The translations under genes were made by a program, and so were the position numbers. 42,420 bases of DNA from Salinivirgaceae bacterium (GTDB taxonomy: Bacteria; Bacteroidota; Bacteroidia; Bacteroidales; Salinivirgaceae): NCBI GenBank assembly GCA_027858775.1, contig JAQICA010000276.1, positions 1 through 42,420 of the forward strand, given 5' to 3'. Positions 1 to 8,339 of the stretch are shown piece after piece. Below the pieces are notes generated by a model, which ran no database searches, had not been told where the DNA came from, and was given only the letters and a program-made list of their open reading frames with translations. Positions within the stretch are counted from its first letter, which is position 1. Every line of letters begins with the position of its first letter.

Positions 1-690
1 CAGGTTACGTACACGCTCAGGGTCTTTAATACCCGGAAGTTCAATAAGAATTTGCCCGGCTGTTTCAAGTGGTTGAATTACCGGTTGAGCTACACCAAAA
101 CGGTCAATCCTGTTACGCAATACATTGAATGCATTGGAAATAGCACCGTCTGTTTCTTTTTTAATTACGCTTAGCACTTCCTCGTTGGTAGAGTTGAAAC
201 TCACCTTGTCGCGCATGTCTTTTGTGCTGAATATAGTAGCAAGGCGTCCTTCAGGAGCTATTTCCTGATATGCACGGCCAAATAATGCTACAAAATCTTC
301 CTGCGTTTCTTTTTGGTATTGCTGGGCTAGCTTTAATGCTGCCTGAAAATCAGGATCCTGATTGTTTCCCGAAAGAGCTTTGATTACATCAGATACCGAA
401 ATTTCAAGAATAACGTTCATTCCACCTTTCAGGTCGAGACCCAAATTCAACTCACGTTCTTGACATTCACGGTAAGTGAAATCGCGTAATCCAATAAAAC
501 TGTAAACAGTTTCTCCGGCTATGGAATCTAAATAAGCCTTTTCTTTCTTTTTTTGGTTTGTTTCAAAACTCTTTCCATACTCTTCAGCGTCTTGCCTTAC
601 ACTAGCAGCAAAAAATGTAAACGATAGTTGATAGATAACTACCAGTGCCAGTGCAATTGCAATAAACCTTATTACTCCTTTATTCTGCAT
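1..690 (-). CDS. secDF: SecD portion of protein translocase SecDF (5' part, runs off the window)
   Basis: The minus strand from the ATG at 690 reads 230 codons without a stop to the window edge. The protein starts MQNKGVIRFIAIALALVVIY, a first transmembrane helix, followed by a charged stretch and the SecD signature NLGLDLKGGMNVILE near residues 93-107. The last residues seen (LPGIKDPERVRNL) match the end of the first periplasmic segment of SecD. SecD works with SecF and SecYEG in the inner membrane, using the proton gradient to complete export of preproteins. In Bacteroidota secD and secF are usually one fused gene of about 1000 codons; the fusion here is inferred, because the 3' part lies outside the window. 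It is followed upstream by a good -7 promoter element at 736-743. Confidence 0.95.
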   Translation of the reverse strand, partial: MQNKGVIRFIAIALALVVIYQLSFTFFAASVRQDAEEYGKSFETNQKKKEKAYLDSIAGETVYSFIGLRDFTYRECQERELNLGLDLKGGMNVILEISVSDVIKALSGNNQDPDFQAALKLAQQYQKETQEDFVALFGRAYQEIAPEGRLATIFSTKDMRDKVSFNSTNEEVLSVIKKETDGAISNAFNVLRNRIDRFGVAQPVIQPLETAGQILIELPGIKDPERVRNL

Positions 691-735
691 TTCGTTAGAT
701 ATTTTGATAATGATTTGATTTGCCAATTAATCGGG

Positions 736-743
736 CAAATATA
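736..743 (-). promoter_or_regulatory. Bacteroidota-type -7 element for secDF
   Basis: On the minus strand this reads TATATTTG, an exact match to TAnnTTTG. Transcription would begin near 729, leaving a leader of about 40 nt before the secD start at 690. The -33 TTTG element is not clear at the usual 19-21 nt distance. Confidence 0.5.
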
Positions 744-896
744 TTCAATTTTTTTCACAATATCTCCTTAATTCCATTCGTGTTGCAATTTTTGTTGGTT
801 CGCATCGTCGAACAGAACGTGGAGATCATATTGTCTTTTTCAAACTGTTGGCCGTATAGCCTGATAAAATGATTACATTTATAATGTAAGGATAAA

Positions 897-2234
897 TTAT
901 TTTTTTATGCCTGCTTCTACGGGCAAACCAAATTCTTCATTCATTTTAATATTCATTTTCTCAAGGGCGTCCATTACCGGTTCGTAAATTTCTTTTACCA
1001 CAGGTCTGTATGTTCCGGTAAGTTTTATATTGCCTTTCAGAATATTTTCAACAGCTACTGCGGCTGGCAATGCTACTGTTCTTGCAACCGAGGTAAATTT
1101 TTCAGGATCGCCGTAGTCTAATAAACTCGATTTAATCACTGAACGGGTTCCATCTTGAGATTTTACTTGGAATACATGCTGCATGGCTATTATGTCGCGG
1201 TCTGACGGATCCATCCACATCTTTTCTATCATCAGATCAGATGTAATATCGAACGGGCTTTCTGTGCCTCGATTCATTGGTTTGTTTTCGAACAAACCTA
1301 ACCATTCCATGGCTTTAATAGCTGTGCTTGTGGTTTCAACTCCAAGTTTTTTTGCTATTTGTGAAGCTAACCCGGTATCGTCAACTCTAGCTACTTTTTG
1401 TGTAAACTGTGCGTAGGTCAGGCCGGTAAAATCGCACTTTTCGTTGTTGATTAATCCAAGTTGTTTAATAGCATCGAGAGTTTCGCACCAGCCTTTTAGT
1501 CGGAATGTTCCTCTGAAAATGGTTTTAACCTCCGGTATGCCATAAATATCAACATAATCTACTGAATTTCGGTTTGGATACACATCCATTTTACCCACCT
1601 GTGGAAAGTCAAGCTCAAATCTGTCGCGGAATAAGTCTTTAGGTTCTACATAAACGGGGTTTCCGTCTTTCAAGTAAGTGGCATCGTTTTTACTGGCCAT
1701 TACCACACCTTTCGGACTCCACGAAAATTTGTATCCTAATGGGTTGTCTACGCATTTGGGATCGGGTAAGGCTCCGGTAATGGAGTAAAACTCCTCAATT
1801 TCTCCGCCTTCGTTGTGCACTTTGTCAATAATGCGCATGGCCGACATATGATCGATGCCGGGGTCTACGCCTATTTCGTTGAGCAGAAGTATCCCTTTTT
1901 CTTGTGCCTCTTTATGCAGAGCTTGCATTTCCGGTTTCACGTAGGAGGTTGTTACCATATGTTTTGTGTGTTCCAAACATATCTTTGCCACCATCGTATG
2001 GAATTTGTATGGCAAAAGGCTCACAGTGAGGTCATGTGCTTTAACTAGTTCATGGAGCTTGTGTTCGTCGGCAGCATCCCAGTGGATAAATGTTCCGTTG
2101 GGATGTCCGTTGATAAGTTGAATCGCCCGTTCTTTATCGATACTTGCTACGGTTACCAAAAATGCTTTTTCAAGCAAATATTCTATCATGGGGCCGGCAA
2201 CCATTCCGGAGCCTAAAATGAGTACTTGGTTCAT
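897..2234 (-). CDS. Saccharopine dehydrogenase family protein (LYS9/AASS-like)
   Basis: A 445-residue oxidoreductase. The N-terminus MNQVLILGSGMVAGPMIEYL carries the Rossmann glycine pattern GSGMVAGP for NAD(P) binding. The stretch NEIGVDPGIDHMSAMRIID (about residues 118-136) is the hallmark of the glutamate-forming saccharopine dehydrogenase group, and the length matches that family. Such enzymes interconvert saccharopine with glutamate and aminoadipate semialdehyde in lysine metabolism. The substrate is inferred from the family; no lysine-pathway partner is visible nearby. The gene is monocistronic, in tandem with secDF and divergent from the peptidase gene at 2478. A near-consensus -7 element (TATATTTT on the minus strand, 2299-2306) lies 65 bp upstream but lacks the final G. 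Confidence 0.85.
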   Translation of the reverse strand: MNQVLILGSGMVAGPMIEYLLEKAFLVTVASIDKERAIQLINGHPNGTFIHWDAADEHKLHELVKAHDLTVSLLPYKFHTMVAKICLEHTKHMVTTSYVKPEMQALHKEAQEKGILLLNEIGVDPGIDHMSAMRIIDKVHNEGGEIEEFYSITGALPDPKCVDNPLGYKFSWSPKGVVMASKNDATYLKDGNPVYVEPKDLFRDRFELDFPQVGKMDVYPNRNSVDYVDIYGIPEVKTIFRGTFRLKGWCETLDAIKQLGLINNEKCDFTGLTYAQFTQKVARVDDTGLASQIAKKLGVETTSTAIKAMEWLGLFENKPMNRGTESPFDITSDLMIEKMWMDPSDRDIIAMQHVFQVKSQDGTRSVIKSSLLDYGDPEKFTSVARTVALPAAVAVENILKGNIKLTGTYRPVVKEIYEPVMDALEKMNIKMNEEFGLPVEAGIKK

Positions 2235-2431
2235 ATTTTTTCAGTAATTTGTTAATTGAATTATTTTGAATTTGTTTTTAAGAAAAAACCATTCGGCGAA
2301 AATATAAGAATATAGGATAGTAGAAAAGAATTGTTTCCTTTTTTTAAGGTATTCGATAAAATAGCATCAAGTCCTAAACTTATATTGGATGTTTAGGTAG
2401 TTAATTAGTTGCATTTGGCAATATTTAGCTA

Positions 2432-2439
2432 TATTTTTG
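2432..2439 (+). promoter_or_regulatory. -7 promoter element for the C1 peptidase gene
   Basis: TATTTTTG fits TAnnTTTG. A TTTG lies upstream at 2414-2417, but the 14-nt spacing is shorter than the usual 19-21. The predicted transcript start near 2446 falls inside the longest possible reading frame (TTG at 2409), which supports the ATG at 2478 as the true start. Confidence 0.5.
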
Positions 2440-2477
2440 CGAGCAATCATATTTTGTTAAAAGTAAAACGATCTGTT

Positions 2478-3872
2478 ATGGCACGAATATTAATTGGCTT
2501 ACTGTTAGTAATTGTAACATTCTCAAATACGTATTCTCAAAAAGGCAGCATTGATCCCGCTCAGGTTCAAAAGATGCGGGAAGCATTTAATGACGACCCT
2601 TCGAATACAATGCGAATGAACGCGTTGTCGAATAACGACGCAAAAGATATCAGTCTCAATCGTGAAAATGTAGGCACGGTCGACCATCATTTTAAGTACA
2701 GGGTTGATGTAACTGGAATTACCGATCAGCATAGTTCTGGTAGATGCTGGCTTTATACGAGCTTAAATGTATTGCGTCCTGCTGTAATTGATAACTATAG
2801 TTTGAAATCGTTTGAATTTTCTCAGAATCACCTGTTTTTCTGGGATCAGTTTGAAAAGGCGAATTTATTTTTAGAAAATATTTTGGCGTATGCCAATGAG
2901 CCCGTTGATAATCGATATAATCAGTGGCTATTGAAATCGCCTATCGGCGACGGTGGTGTATGGAACTCGTTTACCAATTTGGTTTCCAAATATGGATTGG
3001 TTCCTCAATCGGTTATGCCCGACACATACAATGCCGAAAATACATCGCGTATGCGTAAGCTTTTGAGTCGCAAATTAAGAGAGTTTGCACTCGAATTGCG
3101 CAGCATGACGGCTAATGACGATTCCGGTCAAAAAATTAATGACCGGAAACTTGAAATGATGGGCGTTGTGTATAAAATGCTTGCCTTAAACCTTGGTCAA
3201 CCACCAGTGGAGTTTCAGTATCGATTTGTTGATTCGGAAGAGAATGTGGGCGAAATGAAAACGTTTACCCCGTTAACCTTTGCTCAAACCGTATTAACTA
3301 ATGTCGATTACAGCGAGTTTGTAATGCTGATGAACGATCCTACAAGGGAGTATTATAAGTTGTACGAAATTGAAAACGACCGTAATGTGATGGAGGGAAT
3401 TAATTGGCGTTACATCAATCTTCCTAATGAAGATATTAAGCAGTATGCTCTCAATTCGATTAAAGCAAATGATGCCATGTATGGATCATGCGATGTGGGA
3501 AAACAAATCAATGCTACAGAAGGCCTTTTAGATGTTGACAACTATGATTTTGAAAGTTTATATGGTATCGACTTCTCAATGGATAAAAAGAGTCGGATTA
3601 TTAGTCGGGAAAGTGGTTCAAGCCATGGAATGGCTATTGTAGCAGTTGATGTAGATGACGATGAAAAGCCTGTAAAGTGGCAGTTTGAAAATAGCTGGGG
3701 AAGTAAAAGCGGGCAAAATGGGTATCTTACTTTTACCGACGAGTGGTTCGACGAGTATATGTTCAGGGTTGTGATATTGAAAAAGCATTTACCTGAAAAG
3801 GTATTGAAAATTCTTGAGCAGGAGCCAACGATGTTACCACCATGGGATCCGATGTTTTGTGCTGATTTTTAA
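2478..3872 (+). CDS. Secreted C1-family cysteine aminopeptidase (bleomycin hydrolase/PepC-like)
   Basis: A 464-residue protein with a clear signal peptide, MARILIGLLLVIVTFSNTYS, before QKGSID. The catalytic triad of papain-type bleomycin hydrolases is visible: Cys in DQHSSGRCWLYTSLNVLRP, His in SSHGMAIVAVD and Asn in WQFENSWGSK. PepC and bleomycin hydrolase form hexameric barrels that trim peptides from the N-terminus. The classic enzymes are cytoplasmic, so the leader peptide points to a periplasmic or envelope peptidase, a form common in Bacteroidota. The frame is open back to a TTG at 2409, but the promoter overlaps that segment and the signal peptide starts at ATG 2478, so the shorter start is chosen. 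It stands alone between the divergent dehydrogenase gene and the polysaccharide locus. Confidence 0.9.
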   Translation: MARILIGLLLVIVTFSNTYSQKGSIDPAQVQKMREAFNDDPSNTMRMNALSNNDAKDISLNRENVGTVDHHFKYRVDVTGITDQHSSGRCWLYTSLNVLRPAVIDNYSLKSFEFSQNHLFFWDQFEKANLFLENILAYANEPVDNRYNQWLLKSPIGDGGVWNSFTNLVSKYGLVPQSVMPDTYNAENTSRMRKLLSRKLREFALELRSMTANDDSGQKINDRKLEMMGVVYKMLALNLGQPPVEFQYRFVDSEENVGEMKTFTPLTFAQTVLTNVDYSEFVMLMNDPTREYYKLYEIENDRNVMEGINWRYINLPNEDIKQYALNSIKANDAMYGSCDVGKQINATEGLLDVDNYDFESLYGIDFSMDKKSRIISRESGSSHGMAIVAVDVDDDEKPVKWQFENSWGSKSGQNGYLTFTDEWFDEYMFRVVILKKHLPEKVLKILEQEPTMLPPWDPMFCADF

Positions 3873-3998
3873 AAATGATTGTTAAAAAAGCGCCCTGTGG
3901 TTGTTTTTTTATTGTTGCCGTTATTTTAAATACGGTTTTTGCACATTTCTTTCTCTATTAGTTAAAAGTGATGTGGTATTTATTGAAAAAGGAAATAG

Positions 3999-5102
3999 AT
4001 GAAGGTTATTGAAACCAATACAGAAGTATCAAGAATATTGACCGTTGGGCAGTGTGCCCGGCAATTGGAGATAGAAAACGCTACGCCATTTTTGATGTTG
4101 CACAGGGGCGTTAATGCTGTTGTGAACATCGATATTAATGAAATAGCCAGGTCGTTGGATTTTAATAGCGACGATATTCAGGTTTATCCTGGAACAGCTG
4201 GAAAAGAGAAATTGCGCAATGCCATTTCCGATAGTTATTTTGAAGGAGTGGCTGATTCAGATAACATCTTGATAATCCCCGGAGGCATAAGCGGGTTGGA
4301 CCTTACATTTCAGAGTTTGCAGGTCGATGCAATTGCATTACCCCAGTTTTTTTGGGGTTCGTATGGGCAACTGGCTAAATTGCGGAAATTGTCCGTAAAT
4401 ACTTATCCTACATTACAAACCTTAGTTAAATATCCGCATAAGTACACCAATCAGCTAGTGGTTATTTGCGATCCGGGAAACCCGTTAGGAGAGAAGAACC
4501 ACGATGATGATATTCTGAATGCCGTGGAACGCTTATACGAAGAGAATATTACGGTGCTTTTCGATAGTCCGTACCGTAAAGTTTTCTACGATCAGAAAGA
4601 GAATTTTTATGCACGGTTAATTCAGCACCCCAACGTTGTGGTAGTTGATAGTTTTAGCAAGTCGATGGGTCTTAGTGGTCAGCGCATTGGCTTTATGCAT
4701 AGTGTAAATAGTATGTTTGTATCAGCTGCCAAGCAGCGTTTGCTCTACGCTTCCAATGGCGTTAACGCATTTGCACAAGAGTTGGTCTATACTTTGTTAA
4801 CCACGACGGAAGGCTGCCAGGCTGTTTCAAATTTCCGTAAGAAAACCCGAACAGATATTGCGAAGAATATAGATTTTTTGATTAACAATGGCCTGCTATC
4901 CACCGAATATTACAGAAATAGCAAACCCTTAGGTATCTTTGCAAGTATAAATAGAACAGAAGAAGAGTTACTTGCAAACAAGATAAGTGCGGTTTCCATG
5001 GCATATTTCACGCTGGAGCCCGAAAAGCACCACAATCATTCACGAATTTGCGTATCGGTACCGCACAAGTTTTTCAAAAAGTATTTTGAACCTTTGGTGT
5101 AA
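3999..5102 (+). CDS. PLP-dependent class I/II aminotransferase
   Basis: A 367-residue fold type I aminotransferase. The PLP lysine sits in DSFSKSMGLSGQRIGFMH (about residues 217-234), which has the class I/II pattern SxSK...GxRxG. DPGNPLG (about 158-164) corresponds to the conserved N-P motif, and an Asp precedes SPYRKVFYD in the cofactor-binding strand. Alpha-amino-group transfer to a keto acid is known for the family; the actual substrate cannot be read from sequence. Only 5 bp separate it from the asparagine synthetase gene, so both are probably co-transcribed and may modify an amino-acid or amino-sugar component of the surface polysaccharide made by this locus. A primary-metabolism role cannot be excluded. 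Confidence 0.82.
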   Translation: MKVIETNTEVSRILTVGQCARQLEIENATPFLMLHRGVNAVVNIDINEIARSLDFNSDDIQVYPGTAGKEKLRNAISDSYFEGVADSDNILIIPGGISGLDLTFQSLQVDAIALPQFFWGSYGQLAKLRKLSVNTYPTLQTLVKYPHKYTNQLVVICDPGNPLGEKNHDDDILNAVERLYEENITVLFDSPYRKVFYDQKENFYARLIQHPNVVVVDSFSKSMGLSGQRIGFMHSVNSMFVSAAKQRLLYASNGVNAFAQELVYTLLTTTEGCQAVSNFRKKTRTDIAKNIDFLINNGLLSTEYYRNSKPLGIFASINRTEEELLANKISAVSMAYFTLEPEKHHNHSRICVSVPHKFFKKYFEPLV

Positions 5103-5107
5103 ACTTT

Positions 5108-6985
5108 ATGTGTGGAATAGCTGGATATTGGCTTTTGGGATCATCTGCCCAAGATAAATTGGCGCAGTTAAAAAATGCTGTCGGAACGCTTAACAAACGT
5201 GGCCCCGATTATAATGCTGTTTTTACCGACAGCAATGTGGGGTTAGGGCATGCGCGGCTTTCAATTATCGATACATCCGAAGCTGCTAACCAGCCACTGA
5301 GCGACCCATCCGGGAAGTACACAATTATTTTCAATGGCGAAATATATAATTTTAAGCAGCTTCGCAGAACGCTGGAGCGCGATGGAATCGAATTCCGAAC
5401 CCAAAGCGATACCGAGGTGCTACTCGAACTTTATAAAAAACATAAAACGGATACTCCTGAGTACCTGAATGGTTTTTTTGCTTTTGCCGTGCACGACCAT
5501 GCTGCAAATGAGGTTTTTATGGCAAGAGATCGATTGGGCATAAAACCGCTGTTTTTGTATCGCGATGAACAGCAAATAGCTTTTGCTTCCGAAATTAAAG
5601 CGCTTGTTGAATTTGGAATCGATAAAACACTCGATTGGGAATCGGTTCATCGTTATTTTCAGCTAAACTATATTCCCGGTCCACGGACTATTTTTCAAAA
5701 TGTACATCAGGTCAATCCCGGAGCATGGGTACGCATACATAATGGTCAGATAGAAGAGAAGCGATATTATCAGATTCCACAAAAACCCGATTTTGACGGA
5801 GGTTATCAGGAGGCTGTACAGGCGCTGAAAGGACATATGCTGCGATCCGTAGAACAGCGACTGGTTGCCGATGTACCTGTTGGTACTTTTTTAAGTGGAG
5901 GAATCGATTCTTCCATAATTGCTGCACTGACCGCTAAGTTAAATCCGCATATTGAGAGTTTTTCCATCGGTTTTCCCGATGATCCTTACTTCGACGAAAC
6001 CGACTACGCTAAAGCGGTAGCAAAAAAGATTGGCGTTAGGCACCATATTATCGGAATTCATTCGCAGCAAATGCTCGATGCCCTCCCCAATGTACTTGAT
6101 TATTTCGATCAGCCATTTGCCGATAGTAGTGCGCTACCGTTGTTTATGCTTTGTCGGGAGGTAGGCAAGCACGTAACTGTTGCCTTGTCTGGCGATGGTG
6201 CCGATGAACTTTTCGGCGGTTATCGCAAACATATGGCACATCACAAGGCGTTGACCAGCAAGGTGGTTAATACACTGGTGAAGGGCGCAAGCCCATTTTT
6301 GAGCATGACTCCCCAAAGCAGACACAGTAAAGTGGCCGACAAGTTGCGACAAATTGCACGATACAGCGATGGCGTGAAACTTAAGGGAATGGCTCGGTAT
6401 TGGTTTTGGGCAAGCATATCATCACAGAAATACAGCAATCAATTGCTGCTAAACCGTCAAATGCCGAAAGATTTTCGTGCGTGGGAAAGCTTAGGGCTTA
6501 ATGTGCCTGTTAAGCACGGACTGCATCATGTGCTTGGCGCCGATGTGCAAATGGTTCTCCCGGGCGATATGCTGACCAAAGTAGACCGCATGTCTATGGC
6601 AAACAGCCTTGAGGTGCGTGTACCCTTCCTCGATCATGAGTTGGTTGACTTTGCATTGCGCTTGCCCGACAATTTTAAAATTCATGAAAAATCGCAAAAA
6701 CGAATTTTGCAAGATACTTTTCGGGACGATTTACCTGAAATGCTCTATAACCGACCCAAAAAAGGATTTGAAATACCCTTATTAAACTGGTTTCGCCATG
6801 ACTTAGATTCATTTATCTTTGGGGAACTATTAAATAAAGCAACGATTGAAAACCAACGCGTATTTGATTACAATGCCATTCGCCGACTTAAAAAACAGCT
6901 TCACAGCAACAACCCCGGTGATGCCCCTGCCCGAATTTGGGCGCTGGTCGTTTTTCAGCATTGGTATAACAAGTACATTGACTAA
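5108..6985 (+). CDS. asnB: Asparagine synthetase (glutamine-hydrolysing)
   Basis: A 625-residue AsnB-type amidotransferase. The start MCGIAGYW exposes the Cys2 nucleophile of the class II glutaminase domain (about residues 1-200, with RLSIIDTSEAANQPLSD and FNGEIYNF). The synthetase domain follows, with the ATP-pyrophosphatase loop FLSGGIDSSIIAAL near residue 261 and SGDGADELFGGYRKH downstream. Length matches the bacterial AsnB group found in capsule and lipopolysaccharide clusters. It forms an amide from glutamine nitrogen and ATP; the acceptor may be aspartate or a carboxylated sugar or amino acid in the polysaccharide (inference). It is tightly linked to the aminotransferase upstream (5 bp) and the glycosyltransferase downstream (11 bp), so one transcript is likely. 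Confidence 0.93.
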   Translation: MCGIAGYWLLGSSAQDKLAQLKNAVGTLNKRGPDYNAVFTDSNVGLGHARLSIIDTSEAANQPLSDPSGKYTIIFNGEIYNFKQLRRTLERDGIEFRTQSDTEVLLELYKKHKTDTPEYLNGFFAFAVHDHAANEVFMARDRLGIKPLFLYRDEQQIAFASEIKALVEFGIDKTLDWESVHRYFQLNYIPGPRTIFQNVHQVNPGAWVRIHNGQIEEKRYYQIPQKPDFDGGYQEAVQALKGHMLRSVEQRLVADVPVGTFLSGGIDSSIIAALTAKLNPHIESFSIGFPDDPYFDETDYAKAVAKKIGVRHHIIGIHSQQMLDALPNVLDYFDQPFADSSALPLFMLCREVGKHVTVALSGDGADELFGGYRKHMAHHKALTSKVVNTLVKGASPFLSMTPQSRHSKVADKLRQIARYSDGVKLKGMARYWFWASISSQKYSNQLLLNRQMPKDFRAWESLGLNVPVKHGLHHVLGADVQMVLPGDMLTKVDRMSMANSLEVRVPFLDHELVDFALRLPDNFKIHEKSQKRILQDTFRDDLPEMLYNRPKKGFEIPLLNWFRHDLDSFIFGELLNKATIENQRVFDYNAIRRLKKQLHSNNPGDAPARIWALVVFQHWYNKYID

Positions 6986-6996
6986 CCATCAGGCCT

Positions 6997-8187
6997 ATGA
7001 AAAAAATATTACGCATAATTAACAGATTTAATTTAGGAGGACCAACTTACAATGCCGCATATCTAACACGCTACTTAGATGATTACGGCTTTGAAACCAA
7101 GCTCGTGGGAGGTATGTCCGAGGAATCGGAAGCTGATTCTACTTTCATACTCGACCAGCTAGGTGTTACAGCTGAGCTCATTCCTGAAATGCACCGATCG
7201 CTAAACCTTCTTAACGACCGGAAAGCCTACATGAAGATCAAACAAATTATCAAAGAGTATAAACCCGATATTGTACATACACACGCCTCAAAAGCAGGTA
7301 CACTGGGTCGTCTGGCAGCCATTCAGCAAGCGGTACCACATATTGTGCATACTTTCCACGGGCATGTTTTTCACTCCTATTTTTCGGGCGCCAAAACATC
7401 GGTGTTTCGGAAAATTGAGCAATATCTGGCATTAAAAAGCTCACGAATTGTTGCTATTAGCAGTACACAGCTAGACGAGCTGGCCGATGAGTTTAATATT
7501 GCTCCCAGAAGCAAATTCGAAATAATTCCGCTGGGTTTCGACTTGTCGCGGTTTCGCAACGACTTGTCCGATAAGCGCATCGCTTTTCGGAAGCGTTGGA
7601 ATATTGCCGACGACGATTTTGTCATAAGTATTGTTGGCCGGCTTGTTCCGGTAAAAAACCATAAGCTCTTTATCGAATCGGTTGCTCACCTTAAAAAACA
7701 GTCTAACCGTAAAATAAAAGCAATAATTGTTGGCGACGGCGAATTGCGCGAAGCTCTCATAAAGCATTGTGAGCACGTAAATTTAAAAGTTCAGGCAGCT
7801 GCCACCTCAGTACCCGATGCCGATGTAGTATTTACATCGTGGCTTCGCGATGTGGATGAAGTTTATGCCGGAAGCGAGCTGGCGGCACTTACATCGTTTA
7901 ACGAGGGCACGCCTGTGAGCCTTATAGAAGCACTTGCAGCCGGAACTCCCGTGGTTTCTACCGATGTGGGTGGAATACAGGATGTTGTGAGCCATAACCA
8001 AAACGGGCTTTTAGTTCCGTCAGACGATATAGAAGCATTTACATCCAGCCTCTTAAAATTGGCGCAAAACGACCAACTTCGTGCAGCTATGTCGGCAGTG
8101 GCAAAAACAAGCATCAACGGACAATTTAGTTATAATCGATTGGTGAGTGATACCGCCCGTCTTTACAATGAGTTATTAAACAGTTGA
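6997..8187 (+). CDS. GT4-family glycosyltransferase
   Basis: A 396-residue GT-B enzyme. The N-terminal half has FNLGGPTYNAAYLTRYL, HTHASKAGTLGRLAA and VHTFHGHVFHSYF, typical of retaining GT4 transferases. The C-terminal half has IVGRLVPVKNHKLFIESV and the EX7E-type nucleotide-sugar motif in SFNEGTPVSLIEALAAGTPV. It probably adds a sugar from a nucleotide donor to a lipid-linked polysaccharide intermediate at the inner face of the membrane; donor and acceptor are unknown. No membrane segment is seen. It is the last gene of the aminotransferase-asnB-glycosyltransferase run, and a new promoter follows it before the export genes. Confidence 0.92.
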   Translation: MKKILRIINRFNLGGPTYNAAYLTRYLDDYGFETKLVGGMSEESEADSTFILDQLGVTAELIPEMHRSLNLLNDRKAYMKIKQIIKEYKPDIVHTHASKAGTLGRLAAIQQAVPHIVHTFHGHVFHSYFSGAKTSVFRKIEQYLALKSSRIVAISSTQLDELADEFNIAPRSKFEIIPLGFDLSRFRNDLSDKRIAFRKRWNIADDDFVISIVGRLVPVKNHKLFIESVAHLKKQSNRKIKAIIVGDGELREALIKHCEHVNLKVQAAATSVPDADVVFTSWLRDVDEVYAGSELAALTSFNEGTPVSLIEALAAGTPVVSTDVGGIQDVVSHNQNGLLVPSDDIEAFTSSLLKLAQNDQLRAAMSAVAKTSINGQFSYNRLVSDTARLYNELLNS

Positions 8188-8213
8188 TCTTAGCCTTTTT
8201 CAGCAAAAAAGTA

Positions 8214-8221
8214 TATCTTTG
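8214..8221 (+). promoter_or_regulatory. -7 promoter element for the polysaccharide export operon
   Basis: TATCTTTG matches TAnnTTTG exactly. Transcription would start near 8228, giving a leader of about 110 nt ahead of the wza-like gene. No TTTG was found at the ideal distance upstream. Confidence 0.5.
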
Positions 8222-8233
8222 AAAGTTCAATAA

Positions 8234-8285
8234 TTATTGGTGTAGCACAACTGTTCGTAACAGATAATTGTAATATGACCAATAA
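8234..8285 (+). other. Nested stem-loops in the leader of the export operon
   Basis: The 8-bp arms TTATTGGT (8234-8241) and ACCAATAA (8278-8285) are perfectly complementary and enclose a second hairpin, CTGTT-CGT-AACAG (8251-8263). The structure begins a few nucleotides after the predicted transcript start, so it would form the 5' end of the mRNA. A role in transcription pausing or mRNA stability is inference. Confidence 0.4.
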
Positions 8286-8339
8286 AACACACACTGTATG
8301 GTAGCTTCGCTTTTCCCGGAGCTGCAATTTTGAAAAAAA

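Noticed and set aside
2409-2477. Upstream TTG-started extension of the C1 peptidase
   Set aside because: A -7 promoter element lies inside it and the signal peptide begins at the ATG at 2478.
3895-3945. Possible terminator after the C1 peptidase gene
   Set aside because: Only a 4-bp stem (CCGT/ACGG) before the T run; too weak to call.
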